Assembly: GCA_902490305.1 (NCBI GenBank)
Contig: CABUDI010000007.1
Span: 1 to 64,000, forward strand
Direction of reading: 5' to 3'
Origin: an uncultured Collinsella sp.
Lineage (GTDB): Bacteria > Actinomycetota > Coriobacteriia > Coriobacteriales > Coriobacteriaceae
Length of the DNA stretch: 64,000 bases
Positions 17,577-25,806 of this stretch are shown here, piece after piece. The notes below the pieces were generated by a model, which saw only the letters and a list, made by a program, of their open reading frames with translations, did not search any database and was not told where the DNA came from. How positions within the stretch are numbered: the first letter of the stretch is position 1; every line of letters starts with the position of its first letter. The translations under genes were made by a program, and so were the position numbers.

Positions 17577-17987
17577 CTAGATCACGATTCCTTGGCAGTG
17601 GTCGATTTCGTGTTGGATGATCTCGGCGGTGTAACCCGAGAAGTTTTTGATGCGGTGGACGAAGTTCTCGTCCAAATACTCCACCTTAATGCGACGATAG
17701 CGGGTACAGGGACGCTCTCCAGCCAGCGAAAGGCATCCTTCGCTCGTCTGATAGGCATTGACCTGCTCAAGAATTTGAGGGTTGTACATCAACAGCGCCC
17801 TGTTGCCGTCCTTTACGCAGATGATGCGTTTGCGCACGCCGATCATGTTGGCGGCGAGGCCCACGCAATCGTGCTCATGCTCGTGGAGCGTATCCAGGAG
17901 GTCCTGCCCGGTTGCGGCATCATCGGGTCCTGCGTCTTCGGAAGGCAGGCGCAAAAAGAACTCGGATTTCATGATGGGCTTAATCAT
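17577..17987 (-). CDS. def: Peptide deformylase (short, canonical motifs)
   Basis: 136 residues with all three motifs intact: GLAANMIG (43-50), EGCLS (83-87) and QHEIDH (125-130), giving Cys, two His and the catalytic Glu127. Role: removes the formyl group from nascent N-terminal Met. It is shorter than typical enzymes (about 150-190) because little follows motif three. The ATG at 17987 follows GGAGCC. Compare the Glu-less relative at 3630-4049; a longer housekeeping enzyme may exist elsewhere. Confidence 0.88.
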   Translation of the reverse strand: MIKPIMKSEFFLRLPSEDAGPDDAATGQDLLDTLHEHEHDCVGLAANMIGVRKRIICVKDGNRALLMYNPQILEQVNAYQTSEGCLSLAGERPCTRYRRIKVEYLDENFVHRIKNFSGYTAEIIQHEIDHCQGIVI

Positions 17988-18117
17988 GGCGGGCTCCTCA
18001 TGTCTCGTGCTTTCGTGGACTTTTAATAATAGCGCGGAAGGAAAGCTGCGCGTCAGCGTTACAATCTTTCAACGTTGGACCATGTTGTCGGATCCGTCGC
18101 GTGCGGCGTCTGACGTA

Positions 18118-18145
18118 AGTCTAGGGCTCATGCTCGCCCTGGACT
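18118..18145. promoter_or_regulatory. Inverted repeat upstream of the MFS exporter
   Basis: AGTCTAGGGC and GCCCTGGACT pair over ten bases (one wobble) with an eight-base loop, 47 bases before the start codon. It may be an operator or leader hairpin. Confidence 0.4.
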
Positions 18146-18191
18146 GTTCCTCTGGGGCGATGTGACTGTTGTTCCAAGAGGAAGGAAATGC

Positions 18192-19607
18192 ATGGGGAGC
18201 AAATCTCAGCAACAAGTTCAAGCAACGCCATCGGCCACTTCGGCGTTTCTCGTCGTAATGTATATTGCAGCCTTTGTTGCCGCGTTTAACGAGAACATCA
18301 TTAACGTGGCACTGCACGATATCATGGCGGCCTTTTCGGTGAGTGCCACCACGGCGCAGTGGCTAGTTTCGGGCTACATGATCGTGACATCGATCTTTAC
18401 GGCCATCATGGCCTATCTGTCCGGTCGTTTCTCGACGCGCAAGCTGCTGTTTTTCGCATGCGGATGCATGGTCGCCGGCGAAGTCCTGTGCCTGGTCGCC
18501 CCGTCGTTTGCCGTTTTGCTGCCAAGTCGTATTTTGCAGGCTGCGGGATCGGGTATCTTGTTTCCGCTCATGATGAATGTGGTGCTATCTTGCGCCCCGC
18601 GTGAGAAGCTCGGTCTGTACCTGAGTCTGGGCGGTGCCTGCATTACGCTAGGGCCGGCGTTTGGACCCGTGATCAGCGGTCTTATGTGCACGTTGTTTGG
18701 CTGGAGAGCGGTGTTCGTAGTGCCGTTGGTGGGCGGCATTGCGGTCGCCGCGGCGGCAGCAAAGCTCGTTCGGAATGTCGGAGAGCGCTCGAATACCACG
18801 CTTGATATTCTGTCGGTTGTTTTGCTCGCTGCCGGCATTACGGCGTTCGTGTATTCCGTAGGCGAGTTCTCGACCAATGTGATGGCCGGTATCGTGGCGC
18901 TTTTCGCCGCTGTTGTGGTGCTCGGCCTGTTTGCGGTTCGTCAGCTCAAGCTCGAGCATCCGGTGCTTAACGTGCGTCCCATGGCGAGCGTTCGTTTTTG
19001 GCCTGCATGCCTGCTTGTGGTGGTGTCGATGATGACGACGTTCTCGATGAGCGTTTTGTTGCCGCTCTATTTTGAGGGCGCATACGGCATGACCGCACTT
19101 GTCGCGGGTTTGCTCATTTTGCCGGCGATCGCCTGCAACGCCGTGACCTCGATTGTGGGCGGACGCGTGATGGATGCCCGTGGTGCGTGGCCGCTGCTGC
19201 CGGTCGGCTTTGCCCTGATCGCTGTGGGGCAGACGGCAATCTCGATGACCGCGGCAAGCATGAACATCGGCGTTGTCGTGCTGCTGACCGTTGTGGTGTA
19301 TGCTGGCGTCGGTTTGGTACTGAGCCCCTCGCAGACCGCCGGTTTGGAGACGCTTCCCGCCGCTGAGCATCCTCACGGAACGGCATTGCTTAACACGTGG
19401 AACATGATTGCCGCGTCGTTTGGTCCGTCGCTGTTTATCGGCCTGCTTTCGAGTTCTGCGGTGGCTGCTGGCGCCGCGGGCGTTGCGTCGGACGTTGCCC
19501 AGGCGATAGGATTTGCAGCCGCCGTGCGCGTGGCGGCCGTGATTGCCGTTGTCGGGTTCGCGGTGTCGCTGGTGTACGCTCGCCGCGAGTCGCACATGTC
19601 GCATTAA
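18192..19607 (+). CDS. MFS multidrug-type transporter (DHA2, EmrB/QacA-like)
   Basis: 471 residues with about 14 hydrophobic segments, the DHA2 pattern. The first segment carries NENIINVALHDI; motif A-like sequence follows (YLSGRFSTRKLL), then LLPSRILQAAGSGILFPLM and GLYLSLGGACITLGPAFGPVISG (motif C region). Role: proton-driven drug or metabolite efflux, substrate unknown. The ATG at 18192 follows GAGGAAGGAA. It is divergent from the deformylase gene, 204 bases away. Confidence 0.85.
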   Translation: MGSKSQQQVQATPSATSAFLVVMYIAAFVAAFNENIINVALHDIMAAFSVSATTAQWLVSGYMIVTSIFTAIMAYLSGRFSTRKLLFFACGCMVAGEVLCLVAPSFAVLLPSRILQAAGSGILFPLMMNVVLSCAPREKLGLYLSLGGACITLGPAFGPVISGLMCTLFGWRAVFVVPLVGGIAVAAAAAKLVRNVGERSNTTLDILSVVLLAAGITAFVYSVGEFSTNVMAGIVALFAAVVVLGLFAVRQLKLEHPVLNVRPMASVRFWPACLLVVVSMMTTFSMSVLLPLYFEGAYGMTALVAGLLILPAIACNAVTSIVGGRVMDARGAWPLLPVGFALIAVGQTAISMTAASMNIGVVVLLTVVVYAGVGLVLSPSQTAGLETLPAAEHPHGTALLNTWNMIAASFGPSLFIGLLSSSAVAAGAAGVASDVAQAIGFAAAVRVAAVIAVVGFAVSLVYARRESHMSH

Positions 19608-19759
19608 TGTGTGCACATAGATTCTGCAGCTAGATTGGATGGCGACACCATAAACTAATGGAAGTTTTGCCGAGAGGCATGAATGTATAAAGCGCAAAGA
19701 GTGCGCGACGGGCCCCGCGAATGGGGCGATGATGCCCGAGAGGGCCAAGAAGGAGTCTC

Positions 19760-20668
19760 ATGTCTGAGAACGAAGAGATCATGAACGAGACCGAGAACGA
19801 GACCATGGCTGCCGAGGTCGAGGCAGTCGAGACCGTGGAGACCGAAGCTGCCGAGGTTGAGGCTGCTGACGAGGTTTCCGCCGAGGAGGCCGAGGTTGTC
19901 GAGGCCGCCGCTGATTACGATGACGAAGAGCTGATGGACAAGATGCAGAAGGCCGCCCGCCTGCTGCGCAGCCGTCGCTTTGCTATTTCCAAGGAGGAGG
20001 AGGCCAAGGCCGAGCGCATGGCGAACATCGAGCGCGTCATCAAGCTTCTTGACCTCAAGCCCAAGATGGAGCAGAAGGAAATGTCCGACTTGCTGGGTAT
20101 GCGCCTTCGTGAGCTCGATGGTCTGATGGCCGAGGCCGAGGCTGCCGACCTGGTCGGCCGCATCGACGACGCCGAGGGCGATATGCGCAAGATCGTCGTC
20201 TTTGCTGCCGAGGATGCCGCTGAGGGCCTGGTCGAGCTTGCCAACAAGAAGGAGAAGCTCCTGCCCGAGCTTTCTTACGAGGAGGCCACCGAGCTGATGG
20301 CTGCTCTCGATAAGGTCATCGCTCCGCTCGTCGCCATGGGCCTGGACGAGGACCGCGGTCCTCGCGGCGGCCGTGACGATCGCGGTGGCCGTGGCGGCGA
20401 CCGTGGCGGTCGCGGCGGCTTTGGCGATCGCGGTGGCCGTGGTGGTGACCGCGGCGGTCGCGGTGGCGATCGCGGTGGCCGTGGCGGCTTTGGTGACCGT
20501 GGCGGCGACCGTGGCGGTCGCGGCGGCTTTGGTGGCAACCGTGGTGGCTATGGCGATCGCGGTGGCAGCCGTGGCGGCTTCGGCGGCAACCGTGGTAACG
20601 ACCGCGGCGGTCGCGGTGGCGATCGTGGCGGCCGCAACGGTGGCGGCTTCCGCGGCAACCGTTTCTAG
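19760..20668 (+). CDS. Acidic, winged-helix protein with a 100-residue RGG-repeat tail
   Basis: 302 residues in three parts. Residues 1-58 are strongly acidic (Glu/Ala/Val). Residues about 60-155 look like a MarR-type winged helix (MEQKEMSDLLGMRLRELDGL, then LVGRIDDAEGDMRKIVVF as the wing). Residues 199-302 are almost only Arg, Gly, Asp, Phe and Asn with 20 RGG triplets, like eukaryotic RGG boxes that bind RNA and promote condensates. The ATG follows AAGGAG. There is a leader of about 150 bases after the MFS gene. No function is assigned; nucleic-acid binding is inferred from both domains. Confidence 0.8.
   Translation: MSENEEIMNETENETMAAEVEAVETVETEAAEVEAADEVSAEEAEVVEAAADYDDEELMDKMQKAARLLRSRRFAISKEEEAKAERMANIERVIKLLDLKPKMEQKEMSDLLGMRLRELDGLMAEAEAADLVGRIDDAEGDMRKIVVFAAEDAAEGLVELANKKEKLLPELSYEEATELMAALDKVIAPLVAMGLDEDRGPRGGRDDRGGRGGDRGGRGGFGDRGGRGGDRGGRGGDRGGRGGFGDRGGDRGGRGGFGGNRGGYGDRGGSRGGFGGNRGNDRGGRGGDRGGRNGGGFRGNRF
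20343..20665 (+). repeat. In-frame low-complexity repeat encoding RGG units
   Basis: Six-, nine- and twelve-base units of the CGTGGCGGT type repeat for about 320 bases with varied third positions. Codon variation suggests selection for protein sequence rather than recent slippage. Confidence 0.85.
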
Positions 20669-20670
20669 GG

Positions 20671-20698
20671 GTTACGCGGTTTTACCAAACCGCGTAAC
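20671..20698 (+). terminator. Hairpin after the RGG-protein gene
   Basis: GTTACGCGGTTT / AAACCGCGTAAC, a perfect 12-bp stem with a four-base loop two bases after the stop codon. There is no long T-run downstream. Confidence 0.65.
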
Positions 20699-20711
20699 TA
20701 GTTGACGCTGC

Positions 20712-20810
20712 AAACCCGCCAGAGCGGCAATCTGCCTTTCAACTTCGGCGGCATGACCAGAAGGTCCATGCCGCCTCGTTTCAAGGCACCTTGCTCGCTC
20801 TGGCGGGTTT
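20712..20810. other. Extended nested hairpin, possible small RNA
   Basis: An outer stem of 15 perfect pairs (20712-20726 with 20796-20810), a middle stem TGCCTT/AAGGCA (20733-20738 with 20783-20788) and an inner stem GGCGGCATG/CATGCCGCC (20747-20755 with 20767-20775) nest in one 99-base structure. It ends in TTTT on the plus strand. It could be a structured RNA or a large terminator. The stretch 20669-21060 holds no gene. Confidence 0.55.
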
Positions 20811-20848
20811 TCGCTGCCGGTACCAAGACATCGGCGTTGCCTTGATCC

Positions 20849-20887
20849 AAACCTACCAAAAGGGGACAGGTTTATTTTGGTCGGTTT
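20849..20887. repeat. REP-like hairpin with GGGACAGG core, copy 1
   Basis: Arms AAACCTACCAAAA and TTTTGGTCGGTTT (12 of 13 pair) flank a loop with GGGGACAGG. The inner 25 bases differ by one base from the complement of the copy at 44931-44955. Confidence 0.7.
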
Positions 20888-20921
20888 TATCTGGGCAAAC
20901 GTGGTCGTCTATCGCAATATG

Positions 20922-20973
20922 GTCGTTGGGGACGTTCTTGTTTGACTAGTCGTTTAAGAACGTCCCCAACGAC
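20922..20973. repeat. Inverted repeat, 18-bp perfect arms
   Basis: GTCGTTGGGGACGTTCTT is repeated inverted at 20956-20973 after a 16-base loop. It shares a GGGGAC core with the REP-like hairpins. Confidence 0.75.
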
Positions 20974-20983
20974 TACATAGCAT

Positions 20984-21047
20984 GAGAGTGGATAATCTCC
21001 CGGTTTGAGTCTGCATTCAAGCTCAAAGTGGGAGATTATCCACTCTC
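20984..21047. repeat. Inverted repeat, 18-bp perfect arms, T-run on plus side
   Basis: GAGAGTGGATAATCTCCC pairs with 21030-21047; the right arm runs into GTTTTTG. It lies just beyond the 3' end of pdxT. Confidence 0.75.
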
Positions 21048-21060
21048 GTTTTTGTTCTAC

Positions 21061-21648
21061 CTACATTTGTAGGAACAGTTCGTGGAGGCGGGTGTCTTCA
21101 TCGAGTTCGGGGTGGAAGGTTACGCCGAGCTGGTTGCTTTGGCGGGCGGCGACGATACGGCCGTCGACTTTCGCTAAGGCCTTGGCGTCGCCGTGCACTT
21201 CGACGATGCGGGGCGCGCGGATAAACGTCAGCGGCACCTCACCGTCGATACCGCCTACCTGCCCCTTGGTGCGAAAGCTGCCGAGTTGTCTGCCATAGGC
21301 ATTGCGCTCAACGAGCACATCCATGGTTGCCAGGCGCGGCGTTCCCTTATCGTCGTGGGCGGCAAGGTCGCGCGCCAGCAGAATCAAGCCGGCGCAAGTT
21401 CCCAATACAGGCATGCCTTCAACAATGCGGGTGCGAAGCCCCTCGAGCATATCGAGTTCGGCAAGTAGCTTGCCTTGAACGGTGGACTCGCCGCCAGGGA
21501 GGACCAGGCGATCAAGGTTCTGCTGCAAATCGGTCGCCTGCCTCAGCTCAATACAACGTGCGCCCAGCTCGGATAGTCTTGCCTCGTGCTCGGCAAAAGC
21601 GCCTTGGACCGCCAGCACGGCGACCGTTTGGTCTGCATAATCGCTCAT
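21061..21648 (-). CDS. pdxT: PLP synthase glutaminase subunit PdxT
   Basis: 195 residues, the normal length of this class I glutaminase. It has the oxyanion segment GGEST, the nucleophile Cys in GTCAGL and the His-Glu pair in FHPEL. It supplies ammonia from glutamine to PdxS in the deoxyxylulose-independent pyridoxal phosphate pathway. It lies 20 bases after pdxS on the same strand, so the two form an operon. Confidence 0.95.
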   Translation of the reverse strand: MSDYADQTVAVLAVQGAFAEHEARLSELGARCIELRQATDLQQNLDRLVLPGGESTVQGKLLAELDMLEGLRTRIVEGMPVLGTCAGLILLARDLAAHDDKGTPRLATMDVLVERNAYGRQLGSFRTKGQVGGIDGEVPLTFIRAPRIVEVHGDAKALAKVDGRIVAARQSNQLGVTFHPELDEDTRLHELFLQM

Positions 21649-21668
21649 GTGCGATCCCTTCTGCTGGA

Positions 21669-22559
21669 CTAGCGCCCGCGCTCCTCCATGATAATCTCGA
21701 TCTCGTCGGCGTTGATGCCCACCATGGCCTCGCCCAGGTCCTCCGAAAGCTCGGCGATGAGTTTGGCATCGGTGAAGTTTGCCACGGCCTTGACGATGGC
21801 GGCGGCGCGCTTGGCGGGGTCGCCGCTCTTAAAGATGCCCGAGCCGACAAAGACGCCTTCGGCGCCCAGCTGCATCATCAGCGCGGCGTCGGCGGGGGTC
21901 GCTACGCCGCCGGCGGCAAAGTTCACGACGGGAAGCTTTCCCGTGGCATGGACCTCGCGCACCAGCTCGACCGGAACCTGCAGTTGCTTGGCTGCCTCAA
22001 AGAGCTCATCGTCGCGCAGGGCGACAACGTCGCTGATCTGCTTTTGGATCTTGCGCATGTGGCGTACGGCCTGAACGACGTCGCCCGTGCCCGGCTCGCC
22101 CTTGGTGCGAATCATCGTGGCGCCCTCGGCAACACGGCGCAGCGCCTCGCCCAGATCGCGGGCGCCGCAGACAAACGGGACGTCAAACTGGGTCTTGTCG
22201 ATGTGATAGACGTCATCGGCAGGGGAGAGAACCTCGGACTCGTCGATGTAATCGATCTCGATGGCCTGCAGGACCTGCGCCTCGACAATGTGACCGATGC
22301 GGCACTTGGCCATAACAGGGATGGAGACGGCCTCCTGGATGCCCTTGATCATCTTGGGGTCGCTCATGCGCGAGACGCCGCCTGCGGCGCGGATGTCGGC
22401 CGGAATGCGCTCGAGTGCCATGACGGCGCAGGCGCCCGCCTCCTCGGCGATGCGTGCCTGCTCGGGCGTGGTGACGTCCATGATGACGCCGCCCTTGAGC
22501 ATCTGCGCGAGTTCGCGATTGAGTTTGACGCGATCGGCCTTGCTGGTCTGTTCTGCCAT
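21669..22559 (-). CDS. pdxS: PLP synthase subunit PdxS
   Basis: 296 residues, a (beta-alpha)8 barrel. Motifs include GGVIMDVTTPEQA with the Asp that binds substrate, CRIGHIVEAQ and NFAAGGVATPADAALMMQLG. It joins ribose 5-phosphate, glyceraldehyde 3-phosphate and ammonia into PLP. The ATG at 22559 follows AAGGGAG; upstream in-frame codons to 22601 lack a site. It is the first gene of pdxST, divergent from the PdxR-type regulator 145 bases away. Confidence 0.95.
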   Translation of the reverse strand: MAEQTSKADRVKLNRELAQMLKGGVIMDVTTPEQARIAEEAGACAVMALERIPADIRAAGGVSRMSDPKMIKGIQEAVSIPVMAKCRIGHIVEAQVLQAIEIDYIDESEVLSPADDVYHIDKTQFDVPFVCGARDLGEALRRVAEGATMIRTKGEPGTGDVVQAVRHMRKIQKQISDVVALRDDELFEAAKQLQVPVELVREVHATGKLPVVNFAAGGVATPADAALMMQLGAEGVFVGSGIFKSGDPAKRAAAIVKAVANFTDAKLIAELSEDLGEAMVGINADEIEIIMEERGR

Positions 22560-22651
22560 GGTTGCTCCCTTGGTTGGCATGTGCATTGCTTGACGGAACA
22601 TCCTATCGGGGAGCTGGGTATGGCAAAATACTCAGTTTTCGAGATAATAAC

Positions 22652-22693
22652 AAGGTCAGACTAATGCCAGATTGAATGTTTCGATAAGGTCAG
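22652..22693. promoter_or_regulatory. Direct repeats, candidate PdxR sites
   Basis: AAGGTCAG occurs at 22652-22659 and 22686-22693, 34 bases apart in the same orientation, in the pdxS/pdxR gap. MocR/PdxR proteins are known to bind spaced direct repeats. Confidence 0.5.
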
Positions 22694-22704
22694 GTGATAG
22701 ACCC

Positions 22705-24141
22705 ATGCTTGACTACAATTTGGAAAATCGCGGCGAAGCATCGCTTTATGAGTATGTTTACCAGCAAATTCGCGATGATATTGTTGCTGGCCGTATTGCG
22801 GCGGGGGAGCATCTGCCGTCTAAGCGCGCCTTTGCGAGTCATCTGGGTATCAGTGTCATTACCATCGAGAATGCATATAGCCAGTTGCTTGCCGAGGGCT
22901 ATATTTGCTCAATGCCGCGTCGTGGCTACTACGCGTGCGAGCTTCCGGATGCGCCGGTTTTGGCTTTGGCTGCGGGGGATATCGACCGAGATGCTGTCCC
23001 TGTTGGTCCCAGCGCGCATGATGCCATGGGGCAGGCAGAGCGATTCGACGCACTTTCTCCTTCCGCATTGGAGGCGGCGCGGCTTTGGCAAAGTGCGCTA
23101 CGGGCGACGCTGACGTCCGAAGACGAACGTGAAATCTTTTCGCCCGCACCGGCGCAGGGCACCGCTCGACTGCGACGTGCGATTGCGCACCATCTGCGCG
23201 GGACAAGGGGCATGAATGTCGACCCCGACAACATCGTTATCGGTGCGGGCGCCCAGCTGCTCGATACCATGTTGGTTCAGTTGCTTGGCGCGGACAAGGT
23301 GTATGCCGTCGAGGATCCAGGCTATTTGCGCTTGACGCGCATCTATCAGGCCATGGGTTGCGAAGTGCGGCATGTCCCGTTGGATGCTGAGGGCGTGGAC
23401 TTGAGCGCGCTGCAGAAAACCGGGACCGATGTCCTTCACCTGATGCCGTCTCATCAGTATCCGACCGGTCTTGTGACGAGCATTGCACGTCGCTATGCGT
23501 TGCTGAGCTGGGCCGCCGAGCGGCCAGGTCGGTATCTCATCGAAGACGACTTTGATTGTGAGTTTCGCCTTGCCGGCAAGCCGATTCCCGCGCTCGCGTC
23601 GATCGATGCCGCCCAGTCGGTTATCTACACCAACACGTTTTCGAAGAGCCTTTCATCGGCGTTACGTTTGGCGTACATGGTGCTGCCCGATGAACTAATG
23701 GAGAGGTTTAAACGCAACCTTGGTTTCTACGCCTCGTCGGTAAGTTCTGTTGATCAGGTTGCCTTGGCGCGTTTGCTGGAATCGGGTGATTACGAGCGAC
23801 ATGTGAACCGCGTGCGCGTTCGTGCTCGTGGGGCGCGTGATGGCCTGGCGGCGCTTGTACGGAAAACGTTTCCGGCAGGGGAAGTCTCGATCGAGTACGC
23901 GGACGCCGGCCTTTACTGCGTCGTGGCCGTGGAGCGTGACGCGGGCGGAAGCTCTTTTGCACGGGCCCTCACGCGCTCGAGCATCCCTTTTATCGATATC
24001 GGTGACTGTTTTTGGTGTGCCGATGGCGCATCTGTCCCTGAAAACTCAACTCAAATTCTTGTTCAGTATGACGATCTGAGTCCAAAAGTACTAACTACCT
24101 TGGAATTGCAGCTAATGGGGGGCATTCTGCAACCTAAGTGA
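22705..24141 (+). CDS. pdxR: PdxR-type MocR regulator (GntR HTH + aminotransferase-like domain)
   Basis: 478 residues. A GntR winged helix (about 10-78, LPSKRAFASHLGISVITIENAY) is joined to a fold-type I aminotransferase-like domain (about 115-470) with EDDFDCEF and the PLP-binding Lys in TNTFSKSLSSALRL. Family knowledge: PdxR senses PLP and controls pdxST, which here lies divergently. The ATG at 22705 follows AGGTGAT. The last codons and the TGA stop lie inside the end of a 123-bp repeat element (24134-24256), which therefore defines the C terminus. Confidence 0.9.
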   Translation: MLDYNLENRGEASLYEYVYQQIRDDIVAGRIAAGEHLPSKRAFASHLGISVITIENAYSQLLAEGYICSMPRRGYYACELPDAPVLALAAGDIDRDAVPVGPSAHDAMGQAERFDALSPSALEAARLWQSALRATLTSEDEREIFSPAPAQGTARLRRAIAHHLRGTRGMNVDPDNIVIGAGAQLLDTMLVQLLGADKVYAVEDPGYLRLTRIYQAMGCEVRHVPLDAEGVDLSALQKTGTDVLHLMPSHQYPTGLVTSIARRYALLSWAAERPGRYLIEDDFDCEFRLAGKPIPALASIDAAQSVIYTNTFSKSLSSALRLAYMVLPDELMERFKRNLGFYASSVSSVDQVALARLLESGDYERHVNRVRVRARGARDGLAALVRKTFPAGEVSIEYADAGLYCVVAVERDAGGSSFARALTRSSIPFIDIGDCFWCADGASVPENSTQILVQYDDLSPKVLTTLELQLMGGILQPK

Positions 24142-24256
24142 GTAGACTTTTAGCAGTTTGGCGACCAGGCAGTTTTGTAACAAGCTATCTACCTGCGGTT
24201 TTGAAAAGCAGGATGACCGGCCTGCTCGGGATGTTCAAAAAAGTCTACTCACTTGC
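24134..24256. mobile_element. 123-bp inverted-repeat element, copy 1
   Basis: The left end CTAAGTGAGTAGACTTTT is matched by AAAAGTCTACTCACTT at the right end (the last two bases are altered here). A central block ACCTGCGGTTTT lies at offset 57. Two more copies of identical length lie at 25553 and 35583. The left end supplies the stop of the pdxR-like gene. Confidence 0.8.
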
Positions 24257-24287
24257 CGCGCAAAGCTCCTGCATGAGAAAAAATGGG

Positions 24288-24353
24288 GTTTTCAACAGGG
24301 CTTCGTCCAGCTCTCGGCAAGCTTTTGGCCAGTTGGGGAGGGCTGTTGAAAAC
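24288..24353. promoter_or_regulatory. Inverted repeat upstream of the nuclease-like gene
   Basis: GTTTTCAACAG and CTGTTGAAAAC, perfect 11-bp arms 44 bases apart, lie about 85-150 bases before the start of the nuclease-like gene. Candidate operator. Confidence 0.4.
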
Positions 24354-24436
24354 TTGGCAGTCCGTTCGGCGCCATTTTTGGTGCGTTCGCGCCAATGCGT
24401 GACTGACTGGGTTGAAATTCGTGTTTTCCTGTGCCT

Positions 24437-25564
24437 ATGAAGGATTTACTTTGTGACATATCAGCTTTTAGGTACTGGCGTTTGCCTCCTCAAGTCCGCG
24501 CTTTGTGTCCGCCGCTTCCACGACCGGAAGAAGACCGGCAGCGATATGATCTCGCCCGCAACCCGACGGCTGCGGTCGCGCTCGGTTTTCCGTTGTATAC
24601 ATTGGTTCGGTCGAGAAACAAACGGACTTGTCCTGCCAGCATTAGGCAGCGGCTGTTTCTTGGTGAGCTTCCCAGGGAATCCGTGCTGGAAACGGAGCAT
24701 GGGGTTTTGATTACGTCTCCTCTACTGACGGCATTCATCATGTTGCGGCATCTGACGGATCTTCAGCTTCTTTTGGTATTGGCGGAGATGTGTGGCTTGT
24801 TTGCGGTGTGTGCCCTGCCGGCGGCACTTGAGGCGGAGCTTTCGCGTGCAATTGATTCGGGCGCGATTTCGACAACGTTCGGTTGGGTGCGCTGCCCGTC
24901 CGAGGACGGCACCGCCTCAAATTTATGGCGTCGAGACGCTTTGGTTTTGGGCGGAGACCTTGACCGTTTTTGTTCAGATGTTTGCGGGATGCGTTACGGC
25001 AATAGATTTATAGCGGTATCGCAACTCGTTCCATTGGGCGCCGCGTCGCCTTTTGAGGTCGAGGCGTATTTGCTACTTGCACTGCCGCGATCCCTGGGAG
25101 GCGAAGGTTTTTGCGGCATAGAGCTTAATGTTGAAGTGATGCTAAGCACAAGTGCTCGAGCGATTGTGGGAAAGTCCCGTGTATATATCGACCTACTTCT
25201 TTCTTCGCCGGACGGCAGGCGACAGGTGGCCATTGAATGTCAGGGAAAGGCCTCGCACGGACGCGCAGGGGATGGCTTGCGTGACGCTGACCGCATGACG
25301 GCCCTTCAGGCCATGGGCTACGATGTACTTCTCCTGACACACAGACAGATATCCGATGAGGGTAGATTCCACGCGATCGTTAAGGCCGTATGCAGGATGC
25401 TCGATGCTGAATATCGTGATAAAAGCTCAGATGAGCAAAGGGCTGAGACATTACTCCGGTCTGAACTATTCGTTGACTGGACAAAATTGGGAGTAATTGA
25501 CGGAAAGATGCCCGTTAGACACAAAACAGCTCGATCGTGGACGGCTGCGGTTCTAAGTGAGTAG
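24437..25564 (+). CDS. DUF559/AbiEi-like protein with a PD-(D/E)xK-type nuclease domain
   Basis: 375 residues, not matched to a named gene. It starts MKDLLCDISAFRYWRLPP, like a group of AbiEi-style proteins. The C-terminal part (about 215-330) follows the DUF559/Vsr-fold pattern: SPFEVEAYLLLALP, then YIDLLLSS, IECQGK (D...ExK-like) and DADRMTALQAMGYDVLLLTHRQI. Base composition is lower in GC than its neighbours. No Shine-Dalgarno site precedes the ATG. Copies of the 123-bp element flank the gene; the second supplies its TAG stop. Possible restriction, repair or abortive-infection role; this is inference. Confidence 0.65.
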   Translation: MKDLLCDISAFRYWRLPPQVRALCPPLPRPEEDRQRYDLARNPTAAVALGFPLYTLVRSRNKRTCPASIRQRLFLGELPRESVLETEHGVLITSPLLTAFIMLRHLTDLQLLLVLAEMCGLFAVCALPAALEAELSRAIDSGAISTTFGWVRCPSEDGTASNLWRRDALVLGGDLDRFCSDVCGMRYGNRFIAVSQLVPLGAASPFEVEAYLLLALPRSLGGEGFCGIELNVEVMLSTSARAIVGKSRVYIDLLLSSPDGRRQVAIECQGKASHGRAGDGLRDADRMTALQAMGYDVLLLTHRQISDEGRFHAIVKAVCRMLDAEYRDKSSDEQRAETLLRSELFVDWTKLGVIDGKMPVRHKTARSWTAAVLSE

Positions 25565-25675
25565 GCTTTTGGCACTTTGGCGACCAGGCCGTTTTGAAAC
25601 AAGTCATTTACCTGCGACTTTATAAAGCAATACGGATGGTCTGCTCGGCAAGTTTCGAAAAGTCTACTCACTTAG
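25553..25675. mobile_element. 123-bp inverted-repeat element, copy 2
   Basis: Both ends are complete: CTAAGTGAGTAG at the left and CTACTCACTTAG at the right, with ACCTGCG at offset 57. About 80% identical to copy 1 with no length change. The left end contains the stop codon of the nuclease-like gene. Confidence 0.8.
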
Positions 25676-25743
25676 TTTTTGACGAGAGACCGATGCCGAA
25701 GATAGCTCTATTTCAGGGCGTTAACGAGTCCTCGAGACACAAA

Positions 25744-25772
25744 AAGGCCCGAACCAATACGGTCCGGGCCTT
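25744..25772 (-). terminator. Terminator of the rubrerythrin gene
   Basis: AAGGCCCGAACC/GGTCCGGGCCTT, a 12-bp stem with one mismatch, ends in TTTTT on the minus strand. Confidence 0.88.
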
Positions 25773-25806
25773 CTTCGAGCTAGAGGTTATGTCTCAGGCA
25801 GTTGGC

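Noticed and set aside
20343..20665. CRISPR-like or tandem-repeat array
   Set aside because: The repeats are in frame, of 6-12 bases and encode RGG units; there are no spacers.
24138..24440. Small frame reading through copy 1 of the 123-bp element (similar frame open in copy 3)
   Set aside because: Copy 2 has an in-frame stop and no copy has a ribosome site, so a peptide is unlikely, though the shared frame is noted.
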